Positions 1 through 6,277 of a stretch of 14,587 nt of DNA are shown here, one piece after another. Made by a program: the position numbers and the translations under genes. Where the stretch lies: positions 1-14,587 of the forward strand of contig JARKOC010000162.1 in assembly GCA_029975915.1 (NCBI GenBank), read 5' to 3'. Source of the DNA: Bryobacteraceae bacterium. Lineage in GTDB: Bacteria > Acidobacteriota > Terriglobia > Bryobacterales > Bryobacteraceae. Position 1 is the first letter of the stretch, and every line of letters begins with the position of its first letter. The notes under the pieces were generated by a model. That model was not told the DNA's origin and made no database searches. It was given only the letters and a program-made list of their open reading frames with translations.

Positions 1-567
1 CATAGCGTCGTCGAAGTGCAGACCGGCCGTGGGAGCGGCGACGGCACCGGATTGCCGGGCAAAAACGGTCTGGTAGCGCGATTCGTCGTCGACCTCGGCG
101 GCGTGGGTGATGTACGGCGGCAAGGGCAGGCGGCCATGTGCCTCGGTCAACGTGTAAAGGTCGCCGCTGCCTTCCAGTTCGAGGGCGAAGAATTCGTTCG
201 AGGCGCCGGTGCGGCCGGTGACGGTCAGCGTGAAAGCTTGCTCCAGGACGATCCGGCTACCGGGTTTCGGCGACTTGCTGGCGCGGATCTGGGCGACGGC
301 ATGGCGCGGGTCGACGATGCGTTCGATCATCACCTCGATCTGGCCGCCGCTTTCCTTCTGTCCGAACAGGCGCGCCTTGATCACGCGGGTGTCGTTGAAC
401 ACCAGCAGGTCGCCGGGGGCGATCAGTTGCGGCAAGTCGGAAAAGCGTCGGTCGTGCAGCGTCGCGCCGTCGACGTGCAACAGCCGGCTGGACGTGCGTT
501 CGGCGGCCGGATGTTGGGCAATCAGGTCGGGAGGTAGTTCGAAATCGAAGTCGTCAAGGGTGAGCAT
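1..567 (-). CDS. queA: S-adenosylmethionine:tRNA ribosyltransferase-isomerase QueA (5' part, cut by window edge)
   Basis: QueA transfers and isomerises the ribosyl group of S-adenosylmethionine onto 7-aminomethyl-7-deazaguanine in tRNA, giving epoxyqueuosine at the wobble base of the GUN-anticodon tRNAs in the cytosol. I translated 189 codons from the ATG at 567 to the left edge without a stop; family members run to about 340-350 residues, so the C-terminal half is outside. Family landmarks are [15 protein letters not shown] near residues 6-20, [16 protein letters not shown] at 54-69, GRLPLPPYI at 145-153 and the strongly conserved [12 protein letters not shown] at 174-185. The start matches the usual N-terminus, but there is no Shine-Dalgarno sequence; the bases just upstream read CCTCC instead. 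The gene is divergent from tRNA-Leu. tgt often follows queA in related genomes and would lie off the left edge. Confidence 0.97.
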   Translation of the reverse strand, partial: MLTLDDFDFELPPDLIAQHPAAERTSSRLLHVDGATLHDRRFSDLPQLIAPGDLLVFNDTRVIKARLFGQKESGGQIEVMIERIVDPRHAVAQIRASKSPKPGSRIVLEQAFTLTVTGRTGASNEFFALELEGSGDLYTLTEAHGRLPLPPYITHAAEVDDESRYQTVFARQSGAVAAPTAGLHFDDAM

Positions 568-589
568 GGAGGAATTCTGTCGGGCAGTC

Positions 590-618
590 TTGTCGATGAT
601 GGCCGAATCGGGGATAAT
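590..618 (+). promoter_or_regulatory. Sigma-70-type promoter for tRNA-Leu
   Basis: A -35 hexamer TTGTCG (590-595) and a -10 hexamer GATAAT (613-618) are separated by exactly 17 bp, which predicts a start near 625 and a 5' leader of about 29 nt before the mature tRNA. Base matches and spacing are good. The -10 box lies inside a perfect inverted repeat, GGCCGAAT (601-608) and ATTCGGCC (617-624). Confidence 0.7.
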
Positions 619-631
619 TCGGCCTCCTTTC

Positions 632-650
632 GGTCCGCATCGCGCGGACC
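632..650 (+). repeat. Hairpin in the tRNA-Leu 5' leader
   Basis: GGTCCGC (632-638) and GCGGACC (644-650) form a perfect 7-bp stem with a 5-nt loop, ending three bases before the mature tRNA. In a transcript starting near 625 this would be a GC-rich leader hairpin next to the RNase P cleavage site. No function is shown by the sequence; a role in pre-tRNA processing is a guess. Confidence 0.5.
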
Positions 651-653
651 ATG

Positions 654-738
654 GCCGAGATGGCGGAATCGGTAGACGCAGCGGATTCAAAATCCGCCGC
701 CGCAAGGCGTGAGGGTTCGAGTCCCTCTCTCGGCACCA
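654..738 (+). tRNA. tRNA-Leu, anticodon CAA (reads UUG)
   Basis: An 85-nt class II tRNA with encoded CCA. The acceptor stem GCCGAGA (654-660) pairs fully with TCTCGGC (728-734), followed by discriminator A735 and CCA (736-738). The D arm has stem GCG/CGC and the GGTAGA loop. The anticodon arm is GCGGA-TTCAAAA-TCCGC, giving anticodon CAA. The long variable arm has stem CGCC/GGCG with a GCAA loop, as expected for leucine tRNAs. The T arm is GAGGG-TTCGAGT-CCCTC. The overall form resembles E. coli leuX. The last bases of the gene are duplicated in tandem immediately downstream (740-748). Confidence 0.98.
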
Positions 739-748
739 ACGGCACCAA
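731..748 (+). repeat. Tandem 9-bp duplication of the tRNA-Leu 3' end
   Basis: CGGCACCAA occurs at 731-739, spanning the end of the acceptor stem, discriminator and CCA, and again directly after it at 740-748. It may be a simple slippage duplication or the trace of a recombination event, since tRNA 3' ends are common integration sites. No integrase gene is in the window. Confidence 0.7.
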
Positions 749-869
749 GATGTTCAAGGCTGCCCCACGGCAATTTATCGCGTACAAAATCCCGACCCCC
801 GCGTGCGACGCAAAAAAGCGTGATTCTATCTTTTGCCGGGGGTTCCGTCTTCGGCAGGGGATTCGGCTT

Positions 870-887
870 CTGTGAATTACTTCACAG
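870..887 (+). promoter_or_regulatory. Perfect CRP-type operator upstream of bacteriohemerythrin
   Basis: TGTGA (871-875), six bases, TCACA (882-886) matches the CRP consensus TGTGA-N6-TCACA exactly; with flanks, CTGTGAA and TTCACAG form a 7-bp perfect inverted repeat around TTAC. A -10-like TATAAA lies at 909-914 with no recognisable -35 at the proper distance. The operator centre (878.5) is about 41.5-42.5 bp before the predicted start near 920-921, the placement of a class II CRP-activated promoter. The site is seen; binding by a Crp/Fnr-family protein is inferred. Confidence 0.7.
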
Positions 888-908
888 CGCCCGGTGGGCG
901 GTGGGCGG

Positions 909-914
909 TATAAA
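909..914 (+). promoter_or_regulatory. -10 box of the predicted bacteriohemerythrin promoter
   Basis: TATAAA at 909-914 predicts a start near 920-921 and a 5' untranslated region of about 80 nt before the hemerythrin ATG. The expected -35 position (around 886-891) reads AGCGCC, unlike TTGACA, consistent with dependence on an activator at 870-887. Confidence 0.5.
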
Positions 915-1001
915 GACGCCTTTCTGTGTGATCGCGCATCGAAGCCGAGGCCGTCCCCTTTGGGAAACACGCTCGCGCGATCTCGTCTGAGGGGGGGGCG
1001 C

Positions 1002-1406
1002 ATGCATTGGCGGGACGAATACTCGCTGGGAATCCTTGAAATCGACAGCCAGCACAAGACATTGATCCGCCACTTCAGTACCATCGAGGAGGCGATCCGG
1101 CAGGGGCAGTCGTGGTCAACGGTGTATTTCCACATCAGTGACCTGAAGGAGTTTGCCCGCTTTCATTTCACCTGCGAAGAGGCGCTGATGCGCCTGTTCG
1201 GTTTTCCCGACATCAGGCTGCATACGGCGGAACATACACATTTCTTCAAGGTACTTGGCGAGATCGAAAAGAATTCGATCAACAAGGCGATCGAAATGGA
1301 GCTGGTCGAGTTCCTCCGCGTCTGGACGACGAAGCACATCGTCAGATCCGACCGTGAGATGGCGCGCCACATCCTTTCGGGGGCACCCGTCGTCGCCGCT
1401 TTGTAG
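1002..1406 (+). CDS. Bacteriohemerythrin (single-domain, O2-binding di-iron protein)
   Basis: A 134-residue cytosolic four-helix-bundle protein that binds O2 at a di-iron site. Known bacterial members act in oxygen supply, sensing or storage, or in protection from oxygen; which applies here is not visible. All expected iron ligands are present: His18 (DSQHKTL), His55 and Glu59 (FHFTCEE), His74 and His78 (HTAEH), His112 and Asp117 (KHIVRSD). The length is typical of the stand-alone form, with no fused sensor or GGDEF domain. The ATG follows GAGGGGGGGGCGC, a Shine-Dalgarno containing a run of eight G (991-998). The longer in-frame upstream extension has no family similarity. Expression is probably driven from the CRP-type site and -10 box upstream. 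A small DUF3330 gene converges on it with a 24-bp gap. Confidence 0.95.
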   Translation: MHWRDEYSLGILEIDSQHKTLIRHFSTIEEAIRQGQSWSTVYFHISDLKEFARFHFTCEEALMRLFGFPDIRLHTAEHTHFFKVLGEIEKNSINKAIEMELVEFLRVWTTKHIVRSDREMARHILSGAPVVAAL

Positions 1407-1430
1407 CGGCAAGGGCCGTTCCGCTCCCGG

Positions 1431-1628
1431 CTACGAGTGGGTTTTGTCGCCTTTGTCGGCCGCTTCGCCGGCCGAACCCTTCTTCCACTTCTCGTAGCAT
1501 TCCAGGCCACAGAAATGCACGACGTAATCCGATGCTTCCGGCACCACGGCTTCCGTCGCCGGCACTTCCTTGAGGCAGATTTCGCAAACGACCTGTTCGA
1601 CTTCCTGGGGCTTGATGTTGCTGGTCAT
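1431..1628 (-). CDS. Small DUF3330-family zinc-binding protein
   Basis: A 65-residue protein with two cysteine pairs, CEIC near residues 15-18 and the FCGLECYEKW segment (Cys..Cys spaced by three), which probably hold one zinc ion. This Cys-x2-Cys...HFCGLxCYxxW pattern is that of DUF3330, a small family known from assorted proteobacteria and from mercury-resistance transposons; its function is unknown. The C-terminal tail is charged (Lys, Asp, Glu). The ATG at 1628 follows GGAGGAAGCC, a strong Shine-Dalgarno; an upstream in-frame start at 1700 is rejected because it would precede the predicted promoter. No mercury or transposon genes are nearby, so it looks like a resident chromosomal copy. 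Confidence 0.85.
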   Translation of the reverse strand: MTSNIKPQEVEQVVCEICLKEVPATEAVVPEASDYVVHFCGLECYEKWKKGSAGEAADKGDKTHS

Positions 1629-1663
1629 GGCTTCCTCCAGTACGTCACGTCCAACGCATTTCC

Positions 1664-1692
1664 AGCATAGGCGTCGGGGATACCGCTGTCCA
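1664..1692 (-). promoter_or_regulatory. Sigma-70-type promoter for the DUF3330 gene
   Basis: Reading leftward, TGGACA (1692-1687) is a 5/6 match to the -35 consensus and TATGCT (1669-1664) a 4/6 match to the -10, with a 17-bp spacer. The predicted start is near 1657, about 29 nt before the ATG at 1628. Confidence 0.6.
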
Positions 1693-1768
1693 TCATCCAT
1701 TCCGCGACGCCATGGGTCCGTCTGGATTACACTTTCACGGATCGAGCCTGTGTTGCCCCGGAGGAGCC

Positions 1769-2209
1769 ATGGAATTCATGACCTGTGTCGTCGCTGCAGA
1801 AGAGGACGAGTATCCCGATATCGCCCACTCCGCGACGCCGTTGAACGACTGGAGCGGCGTCGAGGTGCCCGGGCTGGATACCGCCAAGCTGGCCACGCTG
1901 CATTCGTTGCTGACCGGCGACTCGTTGCAGACGGCGCTCGACCTCTACGAGCCGGTTTTCGTCGCCGAGGGCGACGATGAAACGCTGGTGCTGCGCGTCG
2001 ACGGGGAGATGCTGGAAGAGCTGGCGCTGCTCGACGACGAAGCGCTGGAGAACGTCGCCGCGGAACTGGCCGCGACCGAAATCTACGAGAGCGAGGGCGT
2101 CGAGGCCGAGGACATCCAGGACGCGCTGGTGGCCCTCGCCGAACTCGCGCAGCTCGCGGAGTCGCAGGGGCAGGCGTTGTTCGTCTGGATCAAGTTGATC
2201 CAGGACTGA
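1769..2209 (+). CDS. Unrecognised, highly acidic protein
   Basis: A 146-residue protein I cannot place in a family. It is strikingly acidic: about 35 Asp/Glu against 3 Lys/Arg. There is no signal peptide, membrane segment or cysteine pair. The middle and C-terminal parts look helical, with repeated Leu/Ala/Glu runs such as EMLEELALLDDEALENVAAE (residues about 83-102), and the end is hydrophobic (FVWIKLIQD). The start is the ATG at 1769 behind GGAGGA, not the in-frame ATG at 1712, whose extension is unlike the rest. A -10-like TACACT lies at 1728-1733. Its stop is one base from that of the convergent marC-family gene. A soluble cytosolic role, perhaps binding a basic partner or metal, is only a guess. 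Confidence 0.85.
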   Translation: MEFMTCVVAAEEDEYPDIAHSATPLNDWSGVEVPGLDTAKLATLHSLLTGDSLQTALDLYEPVFVAEGDDETLVLRVDGEMLEELALLDDEALENVAAELAATEIYESEGVEAEDIQDALVALAELAQLAESQGQALFVWIKLIQD

Positions 2210-2210
2210 T

Positions 2211-2810
2211 TCAGTTGATATTGAAGGCGATGCGGATGCCCCTGATCAGCATCTGTACCGCGATGGCCGTCAGGATCAGGCCCATCAGCCGTTCCAGAGC
2301 TTCCATCCCGGCCTTGCCGAAGAGTCGGGCGAACCAGCCGGACGCCAGTAGCAGGAGCGCGTTGACCGTGCAGGCCAGGATCACCGCGCTGACCCACACC
2401 CAGGTCTGCCCGTTGGAGGTGCGCGACGCGAGCAGAACGGTGGCCAGCGCCGAGGGGCCGGCGATCATCGGGATCGCCAGCGGCACGATCAACGGTTCGG
2501 TGGGGACGTCGTGTTCCGAAACCGGGTGCGACGCCGGCGGGAAGGTCATGCGCAGGGCGATCAGGAAAAGAATCAGACCGCCGGCGATCTCCAGCGCCGG
2601 ATCGCTGAGTTGCATGGCGTAGAGCAGCCAGTCGCCGACGAACAGGAACCCGAGCAGCACCAGCGTGGCGATTGCACATTCGCGCAGGATGATGCGCGGC
2701 CGTCGTTCTTCCGGCATGTGGCGCAGCAGGGAGAGTACGAACGGCATGTTGCCCAGCGGGTCGAGCACCAGCAGTAGCAGGAAAACCGAGGAAAAGAGTT
2801 CGCCGCTCAT
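2211..2810 (-). CDS. MarC-family integral membrane protein
   Basis: A 199-residue inner-membrane protein of the MarC/YhgN family (usual length about 200-220), whose substrate and role remain unsettled; the old link to multiple antibiotic resistance is not supported for E. coli MarC. Around six membrane helices can be seen. Family motifs are LDPLGNMPF (16-24), GGLILFLIALRM (77-88) and PLAIPMIAGPSAL (110-122). The C-terminal helix GLILTAIAVQMLIRGI is also typical. The ATG at 2810 follows GGAAAAATAACA. The gene converges tail to tail with the acidic protein. Upstream (2847-2880) is a 10-bp perfect inverted repeat that could be an operator for this gene or a transcript-end structure for the gene before it. 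Confidence 0.92.
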   Translation of the reverse strand: MSGELFSSVFLLLLVLDPLGNMPFVLSLLRHMPEERRPRIILRECAIATLVLLGFLFVGDWLLYAMQLSDPALEIAGGLILFLIALRMTFPPASHPVSEHDVPTEPLIVPLAIPMIAGPSALATVLLASRTSNGQTWVWVSAVILACTVNALLLLASGWFARLFGKAGMEALERLMGLILTAIAVQMLIRGIRIAFNIN

Positions 2811-2846
2811 TGTTATTTTTCCGTTTGCTTGTTATCGGTCGGAGCC

Positions 2847-2880
2847 AGGGTGTGTTAGTGCATAATTGACAACACACCCT
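2847..2880. repeat. Perfect 10-bp inverted repeat between the NnrU-like and marC-family genes
   Basis: AGGGTGTGTT (2847-2856) and AACACACCCT (2871-2880) are exact reverse complements around a 14-base AT-rich centre. No T-tract follows on either strand, so it is not a standard intrinsic terminator. It starts about 37 bp upstream of the marC-family ATG, a suitable place for a repressor or activator site. Confidence 0.6.
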
Positions 2881-2904
2881 AGGATTGTAGCGCTCGGATC
2901 TGTT

Positions 2905-3573
2905 CTATGTCCCGCAATGCCGCTCGGCCTCCGCCACCAGATCCTTGGCTTCCTCGGCCGAGATCGATTTCCAGGGCAGGGGGATCAGTCCGGGAACGCG
3001 CTGCATATAGCGCCGATACGCCGCACCGTAGCGGGCGATCAGCTTCTGTTCTTCCAGATGCGCGCCGATGAACAGGTAAGCGGTCATCAGGACGGCCGAC
3101 AGGAAGAGGGCGGTGGTCATGTCGCGTGTCCACAGCAGCACGAGGCCGAGGGAGTACCACGGGTGGCGTACGTGGCGATGGAAGGGGGATATCCGGAAGC
3201 CTTCCTGGTCTTCGATGGTGCAAGTTGCCGCTTTCCACTGACGCAGGCCGAGGAACTCACCGGTGTCGTAGTAGCGCGCCGAGCGCATGAACCCGATCAG
3301 CGCCGCCAGCGCCAGTCCGTTGGCGAGCCATGACCACGCGCCGGTCCATGCCCACAGGCTTGGGCCGGGATGGCGGAACAGCAACCAGAGGATTGGCAGC
3401 AGGGCCAGCGTGGCGAGAATATTGAAGCCAAGGCGGTAAATGGGCATCCAGTGTGGAAAACGCCTGGCCACCCAGGATTTGGCGCGAAGCGATGCCAGCG
3501 CCGAATGCAGGGCAAAATAGACCAGCCAGAGTATCGCCAGCAACGACATCTCCACGGCCTGACAATCATTCAT
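2905..3573 (-). CDS. NnrU / isoprenylcysteine carboxyl methyltransferase-like membrane protein
   Basis: A polytopic membrane protein of about 222 residues in the broad group holding NnrU-type and ICMT/phospholipid-methyltransferase-like proteins. The diagnostic C-terminal half has RHPWYSLGLVLLWT (136-149), then HLEEQKLIARYGAAYRRYM (172-190) and a VPGLIPLPW end. In ICMT enzymes these His, Glu and Tyr positions bind S-adenosylmethionine, but the substrate of this protein cannot be told. Four to six membrane segments are visible. Start choice is uncertain: ATG 3573 (GAGG and GGGA upstream) or ATG 3549, which begins just before the first membrane helix (MSLLAILWLVYF). The 5'-most ATG at 3651 adds a polar stretch unlike the family. 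It is divergent from the EamA transporter. Confidence 0.8.
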   Translation of the reverse strand: MNDCQAVEMSLLAILWLVYFALHSALASLRAKSWVARRFPHWMPIYRLGFNILATLALLPILWLLFRHPGPSLWAWTGAWSWLANGLALAALIGFMRSARYYDTGEFLGLRQWKAATCTIEDQEGFRISPFHRHVRHPWYSLGLVLLWTRDMTTALFLSAVLMTAYLFIGAHLEEQKLIARYGAAYRRYMQRVPGLIPLPWKSISAEEAKDLVAEAERHCGT

Positions 3574-3684
3574 AGTTCCCGGCCTCGCTGTTTCTTCTGT
3601 CCCGCGTCCTTCAACACCGAAATCGAGAGCAAGCATATCCCGCCTGCTCATTCGGATAAAACAGGAAGTTCTCCTTCGGGTGGC

Positions 3685-3690
3685 ACTATA
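3685..3690 (-). promoter_or_regulatory. Possible -10 box for the NnrU-like gene
   Basis: Reading leftward, TATAGT (3690-3685) is a 5/6 match to the -10 consensus about 110 bp before the chosen ATG. I found no matching -35 hexamer at 16-18 bp. Confidence 0.3.
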
Positions 3691-3764
3691 GCGCGCGGTT
3701 GTTGCCGTGCACGATCATCAGGCGGTTCCCGGGAGTTGTGCGAGTGCGGGCGGGCTGTCCCGGC

Positions 3765-3773
3765 TGGTATACT
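3765..3773 (+). promoter_or_regulatory. Extended -10 promoter for the EamA transporter
   Basis: TGGTATACT is an extended -10 element (TGn followed by TATACT, 5/6 to consensus). The -35 region is poor, as allowed for extended -10 promoters. The predicted start near 3780 leaves a leader of about 20 nt before the GTG at 3801. Confidence 0.55.
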
Positions 3774-3800
3774 GATGCGTTTCCGTGCCCGGTTTTTCCC

Positions 3801-4703
3801 GTGACCCGTACTCAAGCCAACTTGCTTCTCCTTTTCGTCGCCCTGATCTGGGGGTCCGCTTTCGTCGCCCAGGCCCACGCCAACGCTGGGGTCGAGCCCT
3901 ATACCTTCACTGGAATCCGCTTCCTGTTGGGGACGTGCATCGTCGCGCCGCTGGCTTGGCGCGACTACCGTTTGCTCTCTCGCCGCGAGGCGCGCCCCCT
4001 GCAGCGCGACGTGTTGGGCGTGGCGGCCCTCGGCTTGTTGCTGACCCTGGGCGCGGTGTTCCAGCAGATCGGCATTACCGGTACCACGGTGACCAACGCG
4101 GGGTTCCTGACGGCGCTTTACGTGCCGTTGGTGCCACTGCTTTCCTGGCTGATCCTGCGTGCGCGTCCCCACTGGTCGGTCTGGCCAACCTCGGCGGGGT
4201 GTCTGCTGGGCACCTGGATGCTGTCCGGGGCGGGGCACGTGGCGATCAGCACCGGAGACCTGTGGGTCATCGCCAGCAGCGTGTTCTGGGCCTTGCATGT
4301 GCTGATGGTCGGGCGCGTGGCTGACCGCATCGCCGCGCCGTTCCTGGTCGCGGCGGGCCAGTTTCTGGTTTGCGGCGTGGCGTCGCTGTGCTGGGCCCTG
4401 CTGACCGAGACCATCACCCTGGAAGGAATCCGCCAGGCGACGCTGCCGATCCTCTACACGGGAATTCTCTCGGTTGGCTTCGCCTACACCGGGCAGGTTG
4501 TCGGGCAGCGCTACGCCGACGCCGCCGACGCGGCGATCATCCTCTCGGCGGAAACGCTCTTCGCCGCAATGTTCGGCTTCCTGCTGATGGGCGATCGCCT
4601 CAATGCGGCCGGTCTTGCCGGGTGCGTGCTGATCTTCGCCTGCATCCTGGCCGTGCAGATGATGCCCATGATCGAAGCGCGCCGCGCCGCCAGGCAGGCA
4701 TAA
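3801..4703 (+). CDS. EamA/DMT-family transporter (RhaT/YdcZ-type drug/metabolite transporter)
   Basis: A 300-residue inner-membrane protein with ten predicted helices in two EamA repeats, exporting or importing small metabolites; the substrate is unknown. The first repeat begins with the family signature LLLFVALIWGSAFVAQ (9-24) and has GTTVTNAGFLTALYVPLVPLL (about 94-114). The second has LWVIASSVFWALHVLMVGR (154-172) and AAIILSAETLFAAMFGFLLMG (about 244-264), the typical end-of-repeat motif. I chose the GTG at 3801, which puts the first helix at residue 8; the open frame extends upstream to 3699, but that extension overlaps the extended -10 element. No Shine-Dalgarno is visible. It ends at the terminator shared with the porin region. 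Confidence 0.88.
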   Translation: MTRTQANLLLLFVALIWGSAFVAQAHANAGVEPYTFTGIRFLLGTCIVAPLAWRDYRLLSRREARPLQRDVLGVAALGLLLTLGAVFQQIGITGTTVTNAGFLTALYVPLVPLLSWLILRARPHWSVWPTSAGCLLGTWMLSGAGHVAISTGDLWVIASSVFWALHVLMVGRVADRIAAPFLVAAGQFLVCGVASLCWALLTETITLEGIRQATLPILYTGILSVGFAYTGQVVGQRYADAADAAIILSAETLFAAMFGFLLMGDRLNAAGLAGCVLIFACILAVQMMPMIEARRAARQA

Positions 4704-4730
4704 AAAACGGCGCCGGGTGAGCGGCGCCGT
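4702..4730 (-). terminator. Rho-independent terminator of the porin/transport operon
   Basis: Reading leftward, ACGGCGCC (4730-4723), an 8-nt loop and GGCGCCGT (4714-4707) form a perfect 8-bp GC-rich stem followed by a run of six T that runs into the end of the EamA gene. It lies about 25 bp past the porin stop. The plus strand has the same stem but no T-tract, so it mainly ends the leftward transcript. Confidence 0.9.
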
Positions 4731-4754
4731 GGCTTGAACCCTTCCGGGATCGGC

Positions 4755-6203
4755 TTAGTTCAGGTTGTAGCGGGCCATCAGGTTGATACGGGACATGTCG
4801 CCTTCTTCTCCCGCCAGCGTCTCGCGTTTGCCCCAGATATATTCGAGACCTACGTCGACGAGCTTGACCGGGTTCCAGATACCGCCGATGTGAACCTGGG
4901 TGATACGACGGTTAACCCCATACTGTCCTTCATACGGATCGGTCTTGGCTCCTGACATGTTGTTGGCGCGGGCCCAATCGGTGTAGTCGTTGTTGTAGTT
5001 CTTCTGGCTGCCGACGACATAGTTCATGCGGAAACGATCGTTGATCTTCTGCTGGTAGCCGAGGACGATGCCGAGCGCCTTCTCGCGCACGATTTTGCCG
5101 CTGTCCGCATCATAAGCGGCACCCTCGACGTAGTTGAGGTAGCGCCCGATACCGTTGCCGCCGGTGACAATCCAGCTGATGAAGTCATCGCCGAAGGTCT
5201 TGATCTGGCCACTCGCGGCGAGGCCGTAGCCACGTTTGGATTCGTCAACCCGTGTACCGTTCACGTCGCCATCGATACGCAACTCATGAGAAACGCCGCG
5301 GAGGCTCAATGAGCCCCAGTCGTACGCCTTGTCCCATCTCAGGACAAGATCCGGAACCTTGGCAAAGCCGGCAGGCGTGGCTTCCGGCAAATTCCCTGCT
5401 CCGGTATCAACCAAGACGTAGCTTGCCGAATTCTCGATGGCGCCGCTGAAATTGCCGTAGGTCGGCGTGGTGTAGGTGTAGCGGATCTGCGGCTGGCGGA
5501 TGAAGGTCGATCCGATCGGGCCGTTGAAATCGACGGTCTCCGGCGTGTTGTCGATATCCATGAACGTCGACCAGGTTTGTCCGACCGTCCAACCCCCAAC
5601 GGCGAAGTAGGCGTGGCGCAGACGGAAGTCATAGCTGTTCGTGGCCTGCTGCGTGTAGATGTTCTTCAGGTCCCCGTAGACGGCTGAATTGCCGGTGCGC
5701 GGGTCGTTGTTGAAGTCGCCCTCGACCTTGGCCATCAGGAGCCCGTACTGCGTTGGTGTCGCGGCTTCGACGCCGATTCGGGATGTGCGGGCGTGCAGGT
5801 AAGTTTCACCGTTGCGCTTGGCCTCCGCGGTGCCGTTCAGCGGCATGTAGGGCATGAAGGTCGAGTAGTCGTTCTTGGCGGCGTCGCCCTTGCTCTCATG
5901 CACCATGTTCAGTTCGCCAACACCGTAAAGACGAACGGACGTGTCGCTGCCTGGAACGCGGAAGGAACCCGGAATGTCGCCGGCGACGACGACTTCCTTG
6001 CTCTGCGCCGCGACCTGGTCCTTGAGTTCGGTGACTTCCTTGTTGGCGGTGGCGGTGGATGTCTTGAGTGCAGCCAGCTGCTCCATCAGGACCTTCATTT
6101 GGGCTTCGAGCTGCGCGATGCGGTCGGCGTCCGCGGCCTGTGCCGTGCCGCCGACTCCCATGCCTACTGCGACAAGAGCGAGGGTGATTTTCTTCAGTTT
6201 CAT
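4755..6203 (-). CDS. DcaP-like outer-membrane porin
   Basis: A 482-residue outer-membrane beta-barrel resembling DcaP of Acinetobacter, a trimeric porin that takes up small anionic solutes such as dicarboxylates. A signal peptide ends at AQA near residue 23. Residues 25-70 form a heptad-like coiled coil (DRIAQLEAQMKVLMEQLAAL), as in DcaP, followed by the family marker GSFRVPGSDTSVRLYG (79-94) and then alternating beta strands. The final residues are MARYNLN; the last residue is Asn instead of the common terminal Phe. The ATG at 6203 has an ideal AAGGAGG (6215-6209) five bases upstream, so the longer in-frame start at 6266 is rejected. It follows the ABC ATPase by 74 bp in the same direction, and a strong terminator comes after it, indicating one transport unit. 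Substrate assignment is inference. Confidence 0.88.
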   Translation of the reverse strand: MKLKKITLALVAVGMGVGGTAQAADADRIAQLEAQMKVLMEQLAALKTSTATANKEVTELKDQVAAQSKEVVVAGDIPGSFRVPGSDTSVRLYGVGELNMVHESKGDAAKNDYSTFMPYMPLNGTAEAKRNGETYLHARTSRIGVEAATPTQYGLLMAKVEGDFNNDPRTGNSAVYGDLKNIYTQQATNSYDFRLRHAYFAVGGWTVGQTWSTFMDIDNTPETVDFNGPIGSTFIRQPQIRYTYTTPTYGNFSGAIENSASYVLVDTGAGNLPEATPAGFAKVPDLVLRWDKAYDWGSLSLRGVSHELRIDGDVNGTRVDESKRGYGLAASGQIKTFGDDFISWIVTGGNGIGRYLNYVEGAAYDADSGKIVREKALGIVLGYQQKINDRFRMNYVVGSQKNYNNDYTDWARANNMSGAKTDPYEGQYGVNRRITQVHIGGIWNPVKLVDVGLEYIWGKRETLAGEEGDMSRINLMARYNLN

Positions 6204-6277
6204 TGATGCCTCCTTGGTATTGGTTGTTGATCTGTCGTGTTGATTGATTGCATATGCGTTAATCATTGAACCGGACT

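Noticed and set aside
1395..1410. Hairpin GCCGCT-TTGT-AGCGGC at the hemerythrin stop as a terminator
   Set aside because: The stem is only six base pairs and no T-tract follows on either strand.
3681..3696. Possible sigma-54 site TGGCACTATAGCGCGC on the plus strand
   Set aside because: The GC doublet is not at the right distance from GG, and the TATAGT on the other strand explains the region better.
6241..6265. Palindrome GCATATGC with flanking TGATT/AATCA between the ATPase and porin genes as an FNR or porin-promoter site
   Set aside because: The arms are not symmetric about the centre, it does not fit TTGAT-N4-ATCAA, and no -35/-10 pair is convincing.
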